A DNA stretch of 64,000 nucleotides from contig CP058647.1 in the NCBI GenBank assembly GCA_014323545.1, forward strand, positions 1,652,001-1,716,000, written 5' to 3'. Positions within the stretch are counted from its first letter, which is position 1; each line of letters starts with the position of its first letter. Below the pieces are notes generated by a model. The model made no database searches and was not told the origin of the DNA. It was given only the letters and a program-made list of their open reading frames with translations. The DNA is from Hyphobacterium sp. CCMP332 (GTDB taxonomy: Bacteria; Bacteroidota; Bacteroidia; Cytophagales; CCMP332). Below are positions 1 through 8,339 of this stretch, piece after piece. Position numbers and translations under genes: made by a program.

Positions 1-297
1 CAAATAATTTCCGTTTTTTCTTTTTATACTATAATGTGGGGTCTTGCCATCATAATTAAAACTCTCCCAAATCTTATTTCCCATTGGATCCATCCTGGCA
101 AAATAGGAACCATTGTCATGTCTGGCGATTACAAAATAATTTCCTGACTCTAATTGATAAGCCGCAACAGCTTCAAGATTAACTCCATTTGGCTTAGGAT
201 AAATTTTGTTGAAAAGGACACTTTGTGAATGTGCCTCAATATTTGATTGAAGAAGAATAAATAGTACAGAAAGGTGTATAAGTAATTTATTTCTCAT
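1..297 (-). CDS. Secreted protein, N-terminal part (runs off window)
   Basis: An open frame starts at an ATG (297) and runs off the left edge, so only the first 99 codons are present. It begins with a clear signal peptide (MRNKLLIHLSVLFILLQ, cleavage probably near IEAHSQS). The mature start reads like one blade of a beta-propeller: residues about 45-80 alternate short strands ending in a GNKIWE-like turn, as in PQQ or delta-60 type repeat proteins exported by Bacteroidota. Inference: an exported repeat protein, possibly a T9SS cargo. The C-terminus, where a sorting domain would lie, is outside the window, so the function cannot be named. Confidence 0.6.
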   Translation of the reverse strand, partial: MRNKLLIHLSVLFILLQSNIEAHSQSVLFNKIYPKPNGVNLEAVAAYQLESGNYFVIARHDNGSYFARMDPMGNKIWESFNYDGKTPHYSIKRKNGNYL

Positions 298-350
298 AAA
301 ATGCAGTCTTCTTTTATGAAAATTAAGAAAAATAGTCTACAAAGGATGAA

Positions 351-458
351 GATTCCAAGAACTCACTTCATTCGTCTTGGAATGACGTTCTAAAGATAGA
401 GGCTGGACCAAAAAGTAGCCGACAATCCAAGATTTCAATTTTTTGAAATTCTTGGAAT
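351..458. repeat. Two related hairpin repeats in an intergenic gap
   Basis: Two inverted repeats lie between minus-strand genes. The first has perfect 9-bp arms ATTCCAAGA (352-360) and TCTTGGAAT (375-383) around a 14-base loop. The second has arms CCAAGATTTCAA (427-438) and TTGAAATTCTTGG (443-455), with one bulged base. Both contain a TTCTTGGAATCT-like arm, so they look like two copies or halves of one dispersed palindromic element. Neither has the T-tract of an intrinsic terminator. Confidence 0.6.
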
Positions 459-513
459 CTCACTCCTTAATAAACTTCCCTATGGAAGTAAAACCTGAAG
501 TCTGACGATAAAC

Positions 514-1389
514 TCAAAATGTATAGGCAATTCCAATTCCCTGATTTGTGTTCATAGAAATTCGTTTTTGATCCATCATTCCTTCTTTAATTAAATTGTT
601 GTTTCCAGTCACATTTAATATTAAAGAGATCAAAGTAGAACCTCCAATTGCAATAAGGGCTAGTTCTGGTGAATCAATTCCAATTGCAATGCCACCAATT
701 AACCCTCCAACAAGACTTACACCCAGAGCTGCATTATAAGCTTTTCCTGCTTTTATGAGATAATTACCAGGGACATTGGAAGGAGTTAATATCTCAACAG
801 ATTGAGTTTTTGCTGGAGTGTATGTATTGTTATCTCCATTTATATTAGAGGAGCTCTCATTAGCCAATGCAGATGGTGTATAATCAAGGACTAAAAAAAA
901 TCGATCCATTTTTTCGGTCAAATGTAACTCGGTTCTGGTATAGCCATCATTCCAAATCAGTGATATCCCTTTTGGTAACGAATTATTTATAATATACCTG
1001 GCATCCTTGTTTTTAATTTCTTCAAGGTCTTTATTTAAAAAATCATAAGGGGTTATGAACGTTTGATAGCTGCCCAATTCGTCCTTTAATACTTCATAAA
1101 ATTCGATAAATTCCATTAATTCTGCTTTATGGCTTGTTTTAGCCACTGCGGGTTGAATTTCCAGTTTTTCGAATTGTCCTTCTGAATCAAAGAAATATGA
1201 TTTAATAATCTTCTTTCCATAAATCGAAGAGCTGTATTGTAAAACGGAGCTTCTTGAAAGCATCTATACGCCCATCTCCTTCGACTTAATTGACTCCATA
1301 TCTGAACCCCAGTTGGCCTTAGGTTTCAATTGCGCAAATGTGAGTGAATAAACTAACACAAAGAATATAGATAAGCTTAAACTTTTCAT
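514..1389 (-). pseudogene. Secreted protein interrupted by an in-frame TAG
   Basis: One reading frame runs from an ATG at 1389 to the stop at 514 (292 codons), but codon 42 is TAG (1264-1266). The part before it is a textbook signal peptide (MKSLSLSIFFVLVYSLTFAQ) plus about 20 residues. The part after it opens at once with an ATG and gives 249 residues without a signal peptide. That larger part has a basic/aromatic N-terminal half and a glycine-rich hydrophobic stretch around residues 175-215 that may be membrane-embedded. I do not recognise the family. A secreted protein split exactly here is best read as a nonsense mutation, a compensated indel pair or a sequence error. An independent cytosolic 249-residue protein starting at 1263 is the alternative. 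Confidence 0.6.
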
Positions 1390-1457
1390 TCAAGAATTTT
1401 TTGTCCAAAATAAGATTTGAAAATGAAAAAATTGAGTTTTCTGATCGCGTTTTTCAT

Positions 1458-1925
1458 TTAATCGACATGCGATACCCTCCAATTCTGAATCTCAATAATA
1501 TTCCCCTCGGGGTCCCTGGCATAAAAAGCTTTTAAAAATCCTTTTCCAGGAATTTCTGCTTCAACTACTTTTCCATACATGGAACCGCCATTATCAATTA
1601 GCTTTGCTAAAACAGCACCCACATCTTCTACATGAAAAGCAATATGTCCAAATCCAAAATCATTGATCTGAATATTCTTGTTCCGGCCTTTTTGATTGTA
1701 TTCGAAAATTTCCAGGGTAGGGCCTTTTTCAAATCCTGGTAATTGTAAATGCACACCTCTCAAATGCACATCTTCCAATGCACACATATCATCAATCCAT
1801 TTACCCTTAATATCTCTTTCAGGAAATGTAGGTACACAATCAAAAACCTCAATGTAGAATTCAGCCAACCTCTTCCAATCCTTTGCAATAAGGTTTGTAT
1901 GACTAAATATTATCGACCTTTTCAC
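1458..1925 (-). CDS. VOC-fold (glyoxalase/dioxygenase-like) protein
   Basis: A 155-residue protein of the vicinal oxygen chelate superfamily. It has two beta-alpha-beta-beta-beta modules: the first begins IIFSHTNLIAKDWKRLAEFY, and the second is centred on GFGHIAFHVEDV with the closing strand ARDPEGNIIEIQNW. The His near the start, the His in HIAFHV and the Glu in IIEIQ are positioned like VOC metal ligands. The substrate cannot be told from sequence; members include glyoxalase I, extradiol dioxygenases and antibiotic-binding proteins. The start is a GTG two bases after the TAA of the upstream methyltransferase gene, so the two are probably co-transcribed and coupled. Confidence 0.85.
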   Translation of the reverse strand: MKRSIIFSHTNLIAKDWKRLAEFYIEVFDCVPTFPERDIKGKWIDDMCALEDVHLRGVHLQLPGFEKGPTLEIFEYNQKGRNKNIQINDFGFGHIAFHVEDVGAVLAKLIDNGGSMYGKVVEAEIPGKGFLKAFYARDPEGNIIEIQNWRVSHVD

Positions 1926-1927
1926 TC

Positions 1928-2464
1928 TTAATTTTTAACTTTTAACATTTTCCAGAACTCCCAAAGCACCACACCTGCACAAACGGAGATATTCAAAGAA
2001 TGCTTGGTTCCAAACTGAGGTATCTCCAAACTTAAGTCCAGTTCAGGTAAAATTTCATCGCTAAGGCCAAAAGCTTCATTGCCGAATACCAGTGCATATT
2101 TCTTTTTATTGTCGATTGTAAATGAATTTAAATCCACGCTTTCATTGGTTTGTTCTATTCCAATAATTTTGAAATTATCCTTTTTCAAAGCTTTAATCGC
2201 TTCTAAGATGCTTTCATGGTATTCCCAGTCTACCGATTTATCCGCACCCAAAGCAGTTTTATTAATGTCCCTGTGCGGTGGCTTTGCAGTTATTCCACAG
2301 AGTAGAATTTTCTCAACTCTGAATGCATCTGATGTTCTGAAAACCGAGCCTACATTGTTCATACTTCGGATATTATCCAGAACAACAATAACAGGAATCT
2401 TTTCTGAATTTTTGAATTCCTCAATACTAATTCGATTGAGTTCAGGCATTTCTAACTTTCGCAT
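1928..2464 (-). CDS. TrmH/SpoU-family RNA 2'-O-methyltransferase
   Basis: A 178-residue SPOUT-class methyltransferase that would transfer methyl from S-adenosylmethionine to a ribose 2'-OH of tRNA or rRNA. Motif 1 is seen in LDNIRSMNNVGSVFRTSDAF, motif 2 in ALVFGNEAFGLS and motif 3 in IPQFGTKHSLNISVCAGVV. These form the trefoil-knot SAM site; the motif 1 Asn and Arg are the catalytic-type residues. The open frame extends upstream to 2524, but that extension overlaps mutS and its promoter. The start MRKLEMPELNR at 2464 is typical of Bacteroidota homologues and is chosen here. It is divergent from mutS. The RNA target is unknown. Confidence 0.88.
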   Translation of the reverse strand: MRKLEMPELNRISIEEFKNSEKIPVIVVLDNIRSMNNVGSVFRTSDAFRVEKILLCGITAKPPHRDINKTALGADKSVDWEYHESILEAIKALKKDNFKIIGIEQTNESVDLNSFTIDNKKKYALVFGNEAFGLSDEILPELDLSLEIPQFGTKHSLNISVCAGVVLWEFWKMLKVKN

Positions 2465-2473
2465 ATCTTGAGA

Positions 2474-2504
2474 TTGAATATCCACACAAATTTGAACATA
2501 TTTG
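2474..2504 (+). promoter_or_regulatory. Probable mutS promoter
   Basis: A TTG (2474-2476) is followed after 20 bases by CATATTTG (2497-2504), a 7-of-8 match to the Bacteroidota -7 element TAnnTTTG. Transcription would start near 2511, only about a dozen bases before the mutS ATG at 2523. This rules out the upstream TTG at 2502 as the start codon. Confidence 0.5.
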
Positions 2505-2522
2505 CAGAGACCTGCCAAGCAC

Positions 2523-5153
2523 ATGCCTAAGACTAAGGATAAAAAAGAAACTCCGTTAATGAAACAGTACTATGCCATCAAGGCAAAGCACCCCGGTGCA
2601 ATACTGCTGTTTAGGGTCGGAGACTTCTACGAAACCTTTGCCGAGGATGCCGAGATTGCCAGTAAAATACTGGGTATTGTACTTACCAAAAGAGCCAACG
2701 GCTCTGCTTCTGAAGTGGCATTGGCCGGATTCCCTCATCATTCACTTGAATCTTACCTTCCCAAGCTTGTCCGTGCAGGTCAAAGAGTCGCCATCTGCGA
2801 TCAATTGGAAGACCCCAGTACAGCCAAAGGAATAGTCAAACGCGGTGTTACTGAATTGGTGACACCCGGTGTTTCTTTTAATGATAATGTCCTTGATCAA
2901 GATAAAAATAACTATCTCGCTTCAATTTACAATGATGCTGATTTAAACGGAATTGCATTTTTAGATATTTCAACCGGTCAGTTCATGTTGGCACAGGGAA
3001 GTAGTGATTACATTGAAAAATTGCTACAGGGTTTTCAACCAAGAGAGGTTTTGTACAGAAAAAGTGATAAAAAAGTCTGGCAAAATAAACTTGATGAAAA
3101 ATATCATGTGTATTACATGGATGACTGGATTTACACTTTTGATTTTGCCAATGAAACGCTGATCAACCACTTTCAAACACAAAACCTTAAAGGCTTTGGA
3201 ATTGAAAATCAGAAACTGGGAATAACAGCGGCCGGAGCCATTCTTCAGTATCTGGATGAAACTGAACATCGCAATATTGATCATATCAATTCCATTTCGA
3301 GAATAGAAGAAGAGCATTATGTTTGGCTGGATAAATTCACCATCAGAAACCTTGAGCTGATTTATGCACAAAGAGAAGATGGTATCCCCTTGGTTGAAAT
3401 TTTGGATAAGACCCAAACGCCTATGGGTTCGCGCTTACTTCGAAACTGGATGGTGCTTCCTCTGAAAGATGAAGTTAAGATCAAAGAACGACTTTCCATG
3501 GTAAGAATTTTTGTCGAGGAATCGGGTTTGAGAGAAAACATTGTTCGACATTTAAAGGCAATTGGTGATCTGGAAAGAATTATTGCCAAAGTGGCGGCAA
3601 GAAGAATTAATCCGCGGGAGATGTTGCAACTTAAAAAAGCACTTCAAAGCAGCCTGCCGGTTATTGATTACTTAATCGATTCCGAAGAACCGCTTCTCAT
3701 TCAATTGGCCGATTCTTTCAATAAATGTGAAACATTACTTGAAAAAATAGAAAATGAACTTTTGGATGATGTGCCAATCGTTTTCAATCAGGGAAATTTG
3801 TTCAGGGATGGTATTGATGAGGAAATTGATGAGTTGCGCAAAATAGCCAGAAGCGGAAAGGACTATTTGGTTGAAATACAACAGAGGGAATCGGAGCGTA
3901 CCGGAATTCCAAAACTGAAAATTGCTTATAATAAAGTCTTTGGTTATTATCTTGAAGTAAGCAATGCGCAAAAGGATAAAGTGCCCGATGAGTGGATTAG
4001 AAAACAAACGCTCGTTAATGCAGAGCGCTACATCACCGAAGAATTAAAATCCTATGAAGAAAAAATTCTTAATGCTGATGATCGTCTGAAAGTCATTGAA
4101 CACAATTTGTATATAAAACTTGTCGAGGTCGCCGGAGAATACGTTCAACAGATTCAAAAAAATGCCAAATTGCTGGCCCAGCTTGATTGTCTGATTTCCT
4201 TTGCCCATGCAGCGGTGGAAAATAATTATGCTCAGCCTGAAATTAATAGCGGGAAGGCATTGAATATAAAAAATGGTCGGCATCCCGTCATTGAAAAGCA
4301 AATGCCTCCCGGTGAGAGCTATATTCCCAATGATATTTTTTTAGATGATGAATTGCAGCAGATAATAATTATCACAGGACCGAATATGTCGGGTAAATCT
4401 GCGCTTCTAAGACAAACAGCATTGATTGTTTTGATGGGGCAGATGGGAAGTTTTGTTCCTGCTTCAAAAGCAGAAATTGGTCTGGTCGATAAGGTATTTA
4501 CAAGGGTCGGTGCTTCGGATAATTTATCCAAAGGTGAATCTACTTTTATGGTAGAAATGACTGAAACCGCCAGCATTCTAAATAATTTATCCGACCGCAG
4601 CCTGGTTCTAATGGATGAAATTGGCAGAGGTACCAGTACCTATGACGGCATCTCAATAGCCTGGTCCATTGTAGAATTTCTTCATAACAAAAGTGATAAA
4701 AAAGCCAAAACACTTTTTGCCAGCCATTACCATGAACTTAATGAATTGGCCAATGATTTGGAGAGGGTTAAGAATTATAATGTCTCAGTAAAAGAAGTTG
4801 CTGACAAAGTCATTTTTATGCGAAAGCTCAAGCCCGGGGGCAGCGAACATAGCTTTGGAATTCACGTAGCACAAATGGCCGGAATGCCAAATGAAGTGGT
4901 TTTAAGAGCACATGAAATAATGATTGGTCTGGAACAGGAAAAAGTTAGTGCTCATAACAAAGAGAAACTTAAGGAAATTCCGAAAAGTGCTGAATTCCAA
5001 ATGAGCATGTTTGAAGCCAATGATCCAAATTATGTCCAAGTCAAGGAAATTCTTGAACAGCTTGATATAAACCGCATTTCACCTGTTGAAGCCTTACTAA
5101 AGCTAAATGAGATAAAAACCGTTATGCAGGCATCGCTTAATAAGAAAAAGTAA
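2523..5153 (+). CDS. mutS: DNA mismatch repair ATPase MutS
   Basis: An 876-residue MutS1 protein, close to the usual 850-880 residues. It recognises mismatches and small loops and starts repair with MutL. The mismatch-reading GDFYE motif (Phe and Glu of F-x-E) is near residue 38. Connector, core and clamp domains follow. The ATPase has Walker A GPNMSGKS at about residues 619-626, then the signature LSKGESTFMVEM and Walker B VLMDEIGRGTSTYDG. The C-terminus is the short SPVEALLKLNEI helix. The start ATG at 2523 is preferred over an in-frame TTG at 2502 because the latter lies in the predicted promoter. The gene appears intact and monocistronic. Confidence 0.97.
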   Translation: MPKTKDKKETPLMKQYYAIKAKHPGAILLFRVGDFYETFAEDAEIASKILGIVLTKRANGSASEVALAGFPHHSLESYLPKLVRAGQRVAICDQLEDPSTAKGIVKRGVTELVTPGVSFNDNVLDQDKNNYLASIYNDADLNGIAFLDISTGQFMLAQGSSDYIEKLLQGFQPREVLYRKSDKKVWQNKLDEKYHVYYMDDWIYTFDFANETLINHFQTQNLKGFGIENQKLGITAAGAILQYLDETEHRNIDHINSISRIEEEHYVWLDKFTIRNLELIYAQREDGIPLVEILDKTQTPMGSRLLRNWMVLPLKDEVKIKERLSMVRIFVEESGLRENIVRHLKAIGDLERIIAKVAARRINPREMLQLKKALQSSLPVIDYLIDSEEPLLIQLADSFNKCETLLEKIENELLDDVPIVFNQGNLFRDGIDEEIDELRKIARSGKDYLVEIQQRESERTGIPKLKIAYNKVFGYYLEVSNAQKDKVPDEWIRKQTLVNAERYITEELKSYEEKILNADDRLKVIEHNLYIKLVEVAGEYVQQIQKNAKLLAQLDCLISFAHAAVENNYAQPEINSGKALNIKNGRHPVIEKQMPPGESYIPNDIFLDDELQQIIIITGPNMSGKSALLRQTALIVLMGQMGSFVPASKAEIGLVDKVFTRVGASDNLSKGESTFMVEMTETASILNNLSDRSLVLMDEIGRGTSTYDGISIAWSIVEFLHNKSDKKAKTLFASHYHELNELANDLERVKNYNVSVKEVADKVIFMRKLKPGGSEHSFGIHVAQMAGMPNEVVLRAHEIMIGLEQEKVSAHNKEKLKEIPKSAEFQMSMFEANDPNYVQVKEILEQLDINRISPVEALLKLNEIKTVMQASLNKKK

Positions 5154-5242
5154 AAATATCTTTTGAATTAGTTTATTTGGAAATTATCTGATATCCTTTA
5201 ATCCGCTCAGATTAAAAAAGGACTAATAATTCGAATCCTAAT

Positions 5243-5659
5243 CTAGAGGTCAATTCTTCTGAATAAATCCAACCATTCCAAGGCTTTATTTTCATCCATA
5301 AAAAGTCTGCTCTGAAACAAAGCACCCGGGCTGGGTGAAAAATAAAAGCTGACCAGGCCTTTTTCAACGGGCCGGTGTGCCAAATAGGCCAGGACTTTTG
5401 TGATTTGTAATTTGCTATTATCCTGAGTAAAATCCCAGGCTTTTGGGTCCGAGCTTCGAACTTCTCTCGCATCTACCAAAACACGCTGTGGTTGTGATTT
5501 ATACAATTCCATTCTTGCGCTCAAAATCTCTGAACTCTCTTCTTTTCCTAAGTGGATTTTAGGTTTGATTTGGATAACTACTACGCCATCCTGCCTCGAC
5601 CACAGCCTTGCAGCAGTAGTGTCTATAGCGTTTATATTATCGAGCACAGTCTTATTCAT
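5243..5659 (-). CDS. Conserved hypothetical protein, STAS/SpoIIAA-like fold possible
   Basis: A 138-residue soluble protein with no signal peptide. It alternates strands and helices (VVVIQIKPKIHL, then a helix, RVLVDAREVRSSD, a helix, ITKVLAYLAHRP, VSFYFSPSPG, and a last helix). This order resembles STAS/SpoIIAA-like proteins found in many Bacteroidota, with RVLVDAR in the place of the usual VLLDLS strand. That assignment is an inference from pattern only. It is preceded by a TAnnTTTG promoter element about 18 bases upstream of its ATG, so it is probably transcribed alone. No specific function can be assigned. Confidence 0.65.
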   Translation of the reverse strand: MNKTVLDNINAIDTTAARLWSRQDGVVVIQIKPKIHLGKEESSEILSARMELYKSQPQRVLVDAREVRSSDPKAWDFTQDNSKLQITKVLAYLAHRPVEKGLVSFYFSPSPGALFQSRLFMDENKALEWLDLFRRIDL

Positions 5660-5676
5660 AATTCGTAGTACTTATA

Positions 5677-5684
5677 CAAAAGTA
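5677..5684 (-). promoter_or_regulatory. -7 promoter element (TACTTTTG)
   Basis: On the minus strand TACTTTTG matches TAnnTTTG exactly. It lies 18 bases upstream of the ATG at 5659, predicting a leader of about 10 bases. No good TTG is seen at the ideal distance, so the -33 box is weak. Confidence 0.45.
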
Positions 5685-5791
5685 TTATTTATTTGAAAAC
5701 TTGACTTTAAATAAAACGTTTTCTTTAATTATATATATTACATTTTGAATATACAACATTTAAGGAATTCCTGTCCTTATCTACAATAAAA

Positions 5792-6712
5792 TCAATCTCC
5801 TTTGAATATTGCATCAAAAAGATCAAAATTTTCACCCGGCATCTTGTGTATCCAAATTGGCGATTCAATTTCTTTCATCAATACCTTTTCAGTGACACTG
5901 CCAAGTAAAAATGAGGAGCTGGCTGTTTTGCCTTTTGAACCTATAAAAATAATTGGTTCATTCATTTCAGAGCCCTTTAATTTTACATAATGGGATACAT
6001 CGTTCTTTTCATTTTCGGTAATGTCGAAATCAACGTTCTCATATCTTGGATGCAATTCCACTTCTTTATTCCATTTTTTACTGAGATTCTTTTTTTCCGA
6101 TTCCACAAAATCCTTGTGCAATCTGCCGGTTTTAAAATAACCTGAAGGACTGGCAAGAATATTTAATGCTTTAAAATCCTTAATTCCAAATGTTTTTGCG
6201 AATGATAGTCCCACATTCATTGTTGCTTCTGAATGTTCAGAAAAATCATAGGCGCACAAAATAGATTGCGGTATATTCTGATAACCTTCAGGAACAAATA
6301 AAATGTCACACAATGCAGATCTTGCAATATGATGTCCTGCAATTCCAAGGCCGTTTTTTTTCTTTTTATTCCCTACAATCACCAAATCCACCGCCTCGGA
6401 TTTGCTTTTTGTGTTGATCACTTCCAAAGGGCTGCCACCTCTAACAATTACTTTAATATTATCGGAATTTTTGAAAATAGTTTTAATATTCTTTCTAATA
6501 TCCTTTCTTATTTCTTCCTTGAAATCATTCCAGGCATCATTATCTGTATATTGTCTTGCTTTTTCCTCTAATTCACTGTCAACTACATGCAGGGCCTTAA
6601 TATTTTGAATCAACCCACTTTCCCTTAATTGATTGGCAAAGATCAAAACATTTTCATCCACCGCGCTTCGGTCGAGGCAACAAAGTACATTTTTAAATGA
6701 CGTCGCGGACAT
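5792..6712 (-). CDS. Tandem universal stress protein (UspA-like)
   Basis: A 306-residue cytoplasmic protein made of two Usp domains. Domain 1 begins KNVLCCLDRS and ends with the nucleotide-loop type sequence VDLVIVGNKKKKNGLGIAGHHIARSA (split GxxG...S). Domain 2 begins SILCAYDFSEHSEATM and closes with IIFIGSKGKTASSSFLLGSVTEKVL, which fits the ATP-binding consensus G-2x-G-9x-G-(S/T). The start ATG at 6712 is used; an in-frame TTG two codons upstream is unlikely. It is divergent from another tandem Usp gene. Family members help survival under starvation, oxidative or anaerobic stress; no specific partner is visible here. Confidence 0.9.
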   Translation of the reverse strand: MSATSFKNVLCCLDRSAVDENVLIFANQLRESGLIQNIKALHVVDSELEEKARQYTDNDAWNDFKEEIRKDIRKNIKTIFKNSDNIKVIVRGGSPLEVINTKSKSEAVDLVIVGNKKKKNGLGIAGHHIARSALCDILFVPEGYQNIPQSILCAYDFSEHSEATMNVGLSFAKTFGIKDFKALNILASPSGYFKTGRLHKDFVESEKKNLSKKWNKEVELHPRYENVDFDITENEKNDVSHYVKLKGSEMNEPIIFIGSKGKTASSSFLLGSVTEKVLMKEIESPIWIHKMPGENFDLFDAIFKGD

Positions 6713-6743
6713 ATTCAAAATTTTTTATAAAAATACTGATAGA

Positions 6744-6770
6744 TTGTGATACAAATCAATTCTAATTTTG
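6744..6770 (+). promoter_or_regulatory. Promoter of the plus-strand Usp gene, with a Crp/Fnr-like box
   Basis: TAATTTTG at 6763-6770 is an exact -7 TAnnTTTG element. A TTG at 6744-6746 is 16 bases upstream, shorter than ideal. The segment TTGTGATACAAATCAA (6744-6759) resembles an imperfect Crp/Fnr half-site pair (TGTGA-N6-TCAat). It lies between the two divergent Usp genes and could serve both. Confidence 0.4.
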
Positions 6771-6818
6771 AAATTAGTCATATGGAAATATCACTAAAAA
6801 TATCATTTTTAAGGGAAT

Positions 6819-7667
6819 ATGAAGGAAAGCTATAATATATCGAAAATATTAGTGCCGGTTGATTTTAGTGAACGCTCTGCAAACGCAGTAGTTCAAAGCA
6901 CAGCTATTGCAAAGTCAAATGGGGCCAAACTATTATTGTATCATGCATATTCAAGACCCGCAGACATTGCTGATTTAAGTAATTATGAACAGGAGCATCG
7001 TTTAAATCAAAAGACAGAAAAAGTTAAAGAACAATTTGAAGTTTTTGTCAATAATATTTCTGAATTGAAGGAATGCGAATTCGAAATCATATACGAGCTC
7101 GGAATTTCACTTCAAAATATCGAAAAGGCATTTAAGAATTTAGAAATAGATCTAATGGTGCTTGCCACCCATGGGGCTAAAGGCGTTGAATTAATGTGGG
7201 GAAGTAAAACCACCAACCTGATCAATAGACTTAAAGGACCAATATTGGTAATTCCCGATGGATCAAAAGTTGAAAACCCCAAACGTTTTTGCCTGGCTTA
7301 CGATTTTCACAAACAAGGGCAAAATGTTTATTCATTGAGCACGTTAAAACAATTGGCGATGGCATTTAATACTCATATCAGAATTATTGATGTCAGAGCC
7401 CATAATTACCCTAAGGGAGAAGAGCGAATTAAAGAAGAGAATAAAATTTCCAATTATCTCGGAAATGATGTTCCACATGACTTCGAAACTGTAATTGGAA
7501 AAGACGTGGAACATGAATTGATTAATTATGTCCATGCGTACGAAATTGACATGCTGGCAGTGATGCCAGGCGAGCATAGCTTCTTTGAAAAACTTTTTCA
7601 TCAGAGTATTTCTGAGCTAATGGCAGCAGAGATTGATATACCATTATTGACCTTGGTAGATAAATAA
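6819..7667 (+). CDS. Tandem universal stress protein (UspA-like)
   Basis: A 282-residue protein with two Usp domains. The first is well conserved: KILVPVDFSERSANAVVQS at residues 9-27, and LMVLATHGAKGVELMWGSKTTNLI with the G-2x-G-9x-(S/T)-type ATP loop. The second, from about residue 150, is more divergent: it starts RFCLAYDFHKQG and ends MLAVMPGEHSFFEKLFHQSISELM, where the glycine loop is degraded. Such pairs usually keep nucleotide binding in one half. It diverges from the 5792-6712 homologue and precedes the V-ATPase operon by 72 bases on the same strand. Whether it shares that transcript is not clear. Confidence 0.9.
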   Translation: MKESYNISKILVPVDFSERSANAVVQSTAIAKSNGAKLLLYHAYSRPADIADLSNYEQEHRLNQKTEKVKEQFEVFVNNISELKECEFEIIYELGISLQNIEKAFKNLEIDLMVLATHGAKGVELMWGSKTTNLINRLKGPILVIPDGSKVENPKRFCLAYDFHKQGQNVYSLSTLKQLAMAFNTHIRIIDVRAHNYPKGEERIKEENKISNYLGNDVPHDFETVIGKDVEHELINYVHAYEIDMLAVMPGEHSFFEKLFHQSISELMAAEIDIPLLTLVDK

Positions 7668-7739
7668 TAACAAATTCTTGTTCAGGCCTAAATTTTAATT
7701 GTAATTTAAATCCGCGAATCAGGTTTAAACCCTTTTTCA

Positions 7740-8336
7740 ATGAGCGATAAAATCAATGTAATAGCCCGAAAGATTTATGAAGAAGGGCTTGAAAAAGCAC
7801 AACAAGAAAGCGAGAACATTTTAAATTCCGCCAACACAGAAGCCGATCGGATAATTAAATCCGCCAAAGCCCAAGCTGATCAAATTATTAAAGAAGCTGA
7901 AAATAAAGCTAAAAAGGAAAAAAAGATCATTTCCTCTGAGTTGAAACTAGCTTCAGAACAGGTTATTGAAAGCTTAAGGCAAAGGATAAAAGATCAGGTA
8001 TCCCTAAAACTACTTGATGACAACTTAAAATCAATTTTTAAAGACCCGGACTTTATTAAAAGTTTAATACTGGAAATAGCAGGTAGCTGGTCTTCGAATA
8101 ATGGCTTTGATGTCAAAGTAGCAGATTCCATAAAAAGCAAAGTAGAACAAGCCCTTAAACCGAGTTTGAAGGATGTATTAAAAGATATGGAAATCAGATC
8201 GGCAATAGGTCTTGAAACCGGCTTTATAATTGAAGATAAAAAAGACCATTACGAAATTACCTTTACTGAAGAGCAGTTTCGTGAATTTTTAAAACCTTTT
8301 TTAAAAGAAAAAACGCAAAAACTTATTTTTGAATAA
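7740..8336 (+). CDS. atpE: V/A-type ATPase subunit E (peripheral stalk)
   Basis: A 198-residue protein. Its first 90 residues are a highly charged alanine-rich coiled coil (repeats of the type AQADQIIKEAENKAKKEKK), followed by a mixed alpha/beta C-terminal domain. This is the layout of subunit E, which forms the outer stator stalk linking the catalytic head to subunit I. It opens the operon E, DUF2764, A, B, D, I, K, which fixes the identity despite low sequence conservation. No subunit G partner gene is next to it. The gene ends 3 bases before the next start. Confidence 0.88.
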   Translation: MSDKINVIARKIYEEGLEKAQQESENILNSANTEADRIIKSAKAQADQIIKEAENKAKKEKKIISSELKLASEQVIESLRQRIKDQVSLKLLDDNLKSIFKDPDFIKSLILEIAGSWSSNNGFDVKVADSIKSKVEQALKPSLKDVLKDMEIRSAIGLETGFIIEDKKDHYEITFTEEQFREFLKPFLKEKTQKLIFE

Positions 8337-8339
8337 TCC

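Noticed and set aside
351-458. CRISPR array
   Set aside because: There are only two imperfect palindromes, without regular spacers or cas genes.
2079-2471. 130-codon plus-strand ORF inside the TrmH-like gene
   Set aside because: It is the antisense shadow of a well-conserved methyltransferase and has no family features.
5197-5216. Hairpin TTTAATC/GATTAAA downstream of mutS
   Set aside because: The stem is weak and AT-rich and no T-tract follows on either strand, so it is not called as a terminator.
5221-5240. TTCGAATCC-like T-loop sequence after mutS
   Set aside because: No acceptor, D or anticodon arm can be built around it, so it is not a tRNA.
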